Shown here: positions 21,890 through 22,582 of the stretch, piece after piece | Numbering within the stretch: position 1 is the stretch's first letter | Layout: every line of letters begins with the position of its first letter | NCBI GenBank assembly: GCA_017464225.1 | Contig: JAFUDW010000056.1 | Span: 1 to 22,582 of the forward strand | Direction of reading: 5' to 3' | Origin: Clostridia bacterium | GTDB lineage: Bacteria; Bacillota_A; Clostridia; Christensenellales; Aristaeellaceae | Length of the DNA stretch: 22,582 bases | Program-made: the position numbers and the translations under genes | The notes under the pieces: model-generated | Told to the model about the DNA's origin: nothing | Seen by the model: the letters and a program-made list of their open reading frames with translations, nothing else | Databases searched by the model: none

Positions 21890-22582
21890 ATGCCGCTCGT
21901 AACCACAACCGAAATGTTTAAGAAAGCCTACGAAGGCGGATACGCCATTGGCGCGTTCAACGTAAACAACATGGAAATCGTGCAGGGCATCACCGAGGCT
22001 GCCAAGATGGAAAACGCCCCCGTGATCCTGCAGGTGAGCAAGGGCGCCCGCGCCTATGCCAACCACACCTACCTGGTCAAGCTGGTGGAAGCCGCCATCA
22101 AGGAAACCGATCTGCCCATCGCCCTGCACCTGGATCATGGCCCCGATTTTGAAACCTGCAAGAGCTGTATCGACGGCGGTTTCTCCTCCGTTATGATCGA
22201 TAAGAGCGGCCTGCCTTTTGAGGAGAACATCAAAGAAACCCGCCGCGTGGTGGAATACGCCCACGATCACGGCGTGGTGGTGGAAGCTGAGCTGGGCACC
22301 CTGGCCGGCGTGGAGGACGACGTAAAGGTCTCCGCAGAGGACAGCAGCTACACCCGTCCCGAGGAAGTGGAAGAGTTTGTCACCCGCACCGGCTGCGACA
22401 GCCTGGCCATCGCCATCGGCACCAGCCACGGCGCTTACAAGTTCACCGCCGCCCAGTGCACCCGCAATGCCGAAGGCATCCTGGTGCCCCCGCCCCTGCG
22501 CTTTGACGTGCTGGAAGAGGTAAGCAAGCGTCTGCCCGGCTTCGCCATCGTGCTGCACGGCGCTTCCCGCGTGCCCCAGGAA
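21890..22582 (+). CDS. fba: Class II fructose-bisphosphate aldolase (3' end outside the window)
   Basis: Zinc-dependent aldolase that splits fructose-1,6-bisphosphate to DHAP and glyceraldehyde-3-phosphate in glycolysis. The first 231 codons are present. Landmarks: the catalytic Asp82 and zinc-ligand His83 in ALHLDHGPDFE, Glu134 in VEAELGTLAGVEDD, zinc His180 in IAIGTSHGAYKF, and His223 in VLHGAS. The N-terminus MPLVTTTEMFKKAYEGGYAIGAFNVNN is typical of the Firmicutes FbaA group. A very strong AAAGGAGGAA site (21873-21882) precedes the ATG at 21890-21892. The dense use of common GC-ending codons fits a highly expressed gene. The frame is intact to the window edge; a tagatose-bisphosphate aldolase assignment is possible but less likely. 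Confidence 0.97.
   Translation, partial: MPLVTTTEMFKKAYEGGYAIGAFNVNNMEIVQGITEAAKMENAPVILQVSKGARAYANHTYLVKLVEAAIKETDLPIALHLDHGPDFETCKSCIDGGFSSVMIDKSGLPFEENIKETRRVVEYAHDHGVVVEAELGTLAGVEDDVKVSAEDSSYTRPEEVEEFVTRTGCDSLAIAIGTSHGAYKFTAAQCTRNAEGILVPPPLRFDVLEEVSKRLPGFAIVLHGASRVPQE

Noticed and set aside
21272..22558. Minus-strand frame of 428 codons across the fba start
   Set aside because: It crosses an evident promoter and ribosome site for fba and is antisense to a clear aldolase. Its His/Gly/Gln-rich composition is typical of a shadow.

Overview
The window looks like chromosomal DNA of a moderately GC-rich (roughly 55-60%, by eye) Gram-positive bacterium of class Clostridia, probably an uncultured gut or rumen lineage. 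The evidence is the ireB-ruvX-DUF1292 operon typical of Firmicutes, strong AGGAGG ribosome sites, frequent TTG/GTG starts, several secreted proteins with Firmicutes-style signal peptides, and sigma-A promoters with 17-bp spacers. No tRNA, rRNA, CRISPR array, transposase or phage gene was seen. The clade assignment below class level is inference.

Layout. (1) 1-1722, minus strand: an ABC importer operon (ATPase, permease, start of the substrate-binding protein) of the nitrate/sulfonate/taurine/pyrimidine-precursor type. (2) 1847-8516, plus strand: a secreted protein of six SH3b repeats, a truncated methyltransferase remnant, and a 1512-residue secreted BspA-like leucine-rich-repeat protein, each with its own promoter and/or terminator. 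(3) 8533-11233, plus: a probable ychF - ATP-grasp - peptidoglycan-binding protein transcription unit. (4) 11297-13922, plus: a DUF4342 membrane protein followed, after a strong hairpin, by an OmpR-type response regulator and its histidine kinase. (5) 13924-14249: an internally deleted HAD-phosphatase remnant, a bidirectional terminator and a 121-bp palindromic element.

(6) 14241-16586, minus: a secreted PIG-L/LmbE-like protein with a damaged metal motif, then, upstream and separated from it by a terminator, ireB-ruvX-DUF1292 with a clear promoter. (7) 16603-19457, minus: a tight MFS transporter - PRC-barrel - 45-aa protein - AI-2E-family permease cluster. (8) 19526-21820, plus: a divergent GT-C-like polytopic membrane protein overlapping a small 86-aa protein. 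(9) 21821 to the end, plus: class II fructose-bisphosphate aldolase, cut by the window edge.

Most of the content is housekeeping or cell-envelope related. I did not find a clear-cut novel defence or mobile system. The most unusual items are the palindromic element at the 3' end of the PIG-L gene, the PIG-L protein with altered catalytic residues, the hairpin between DUF4342 and the two-component genes, the 45-aa gene in the PRC/AI-2E cluster, and two genes eroded to remnants in one window.
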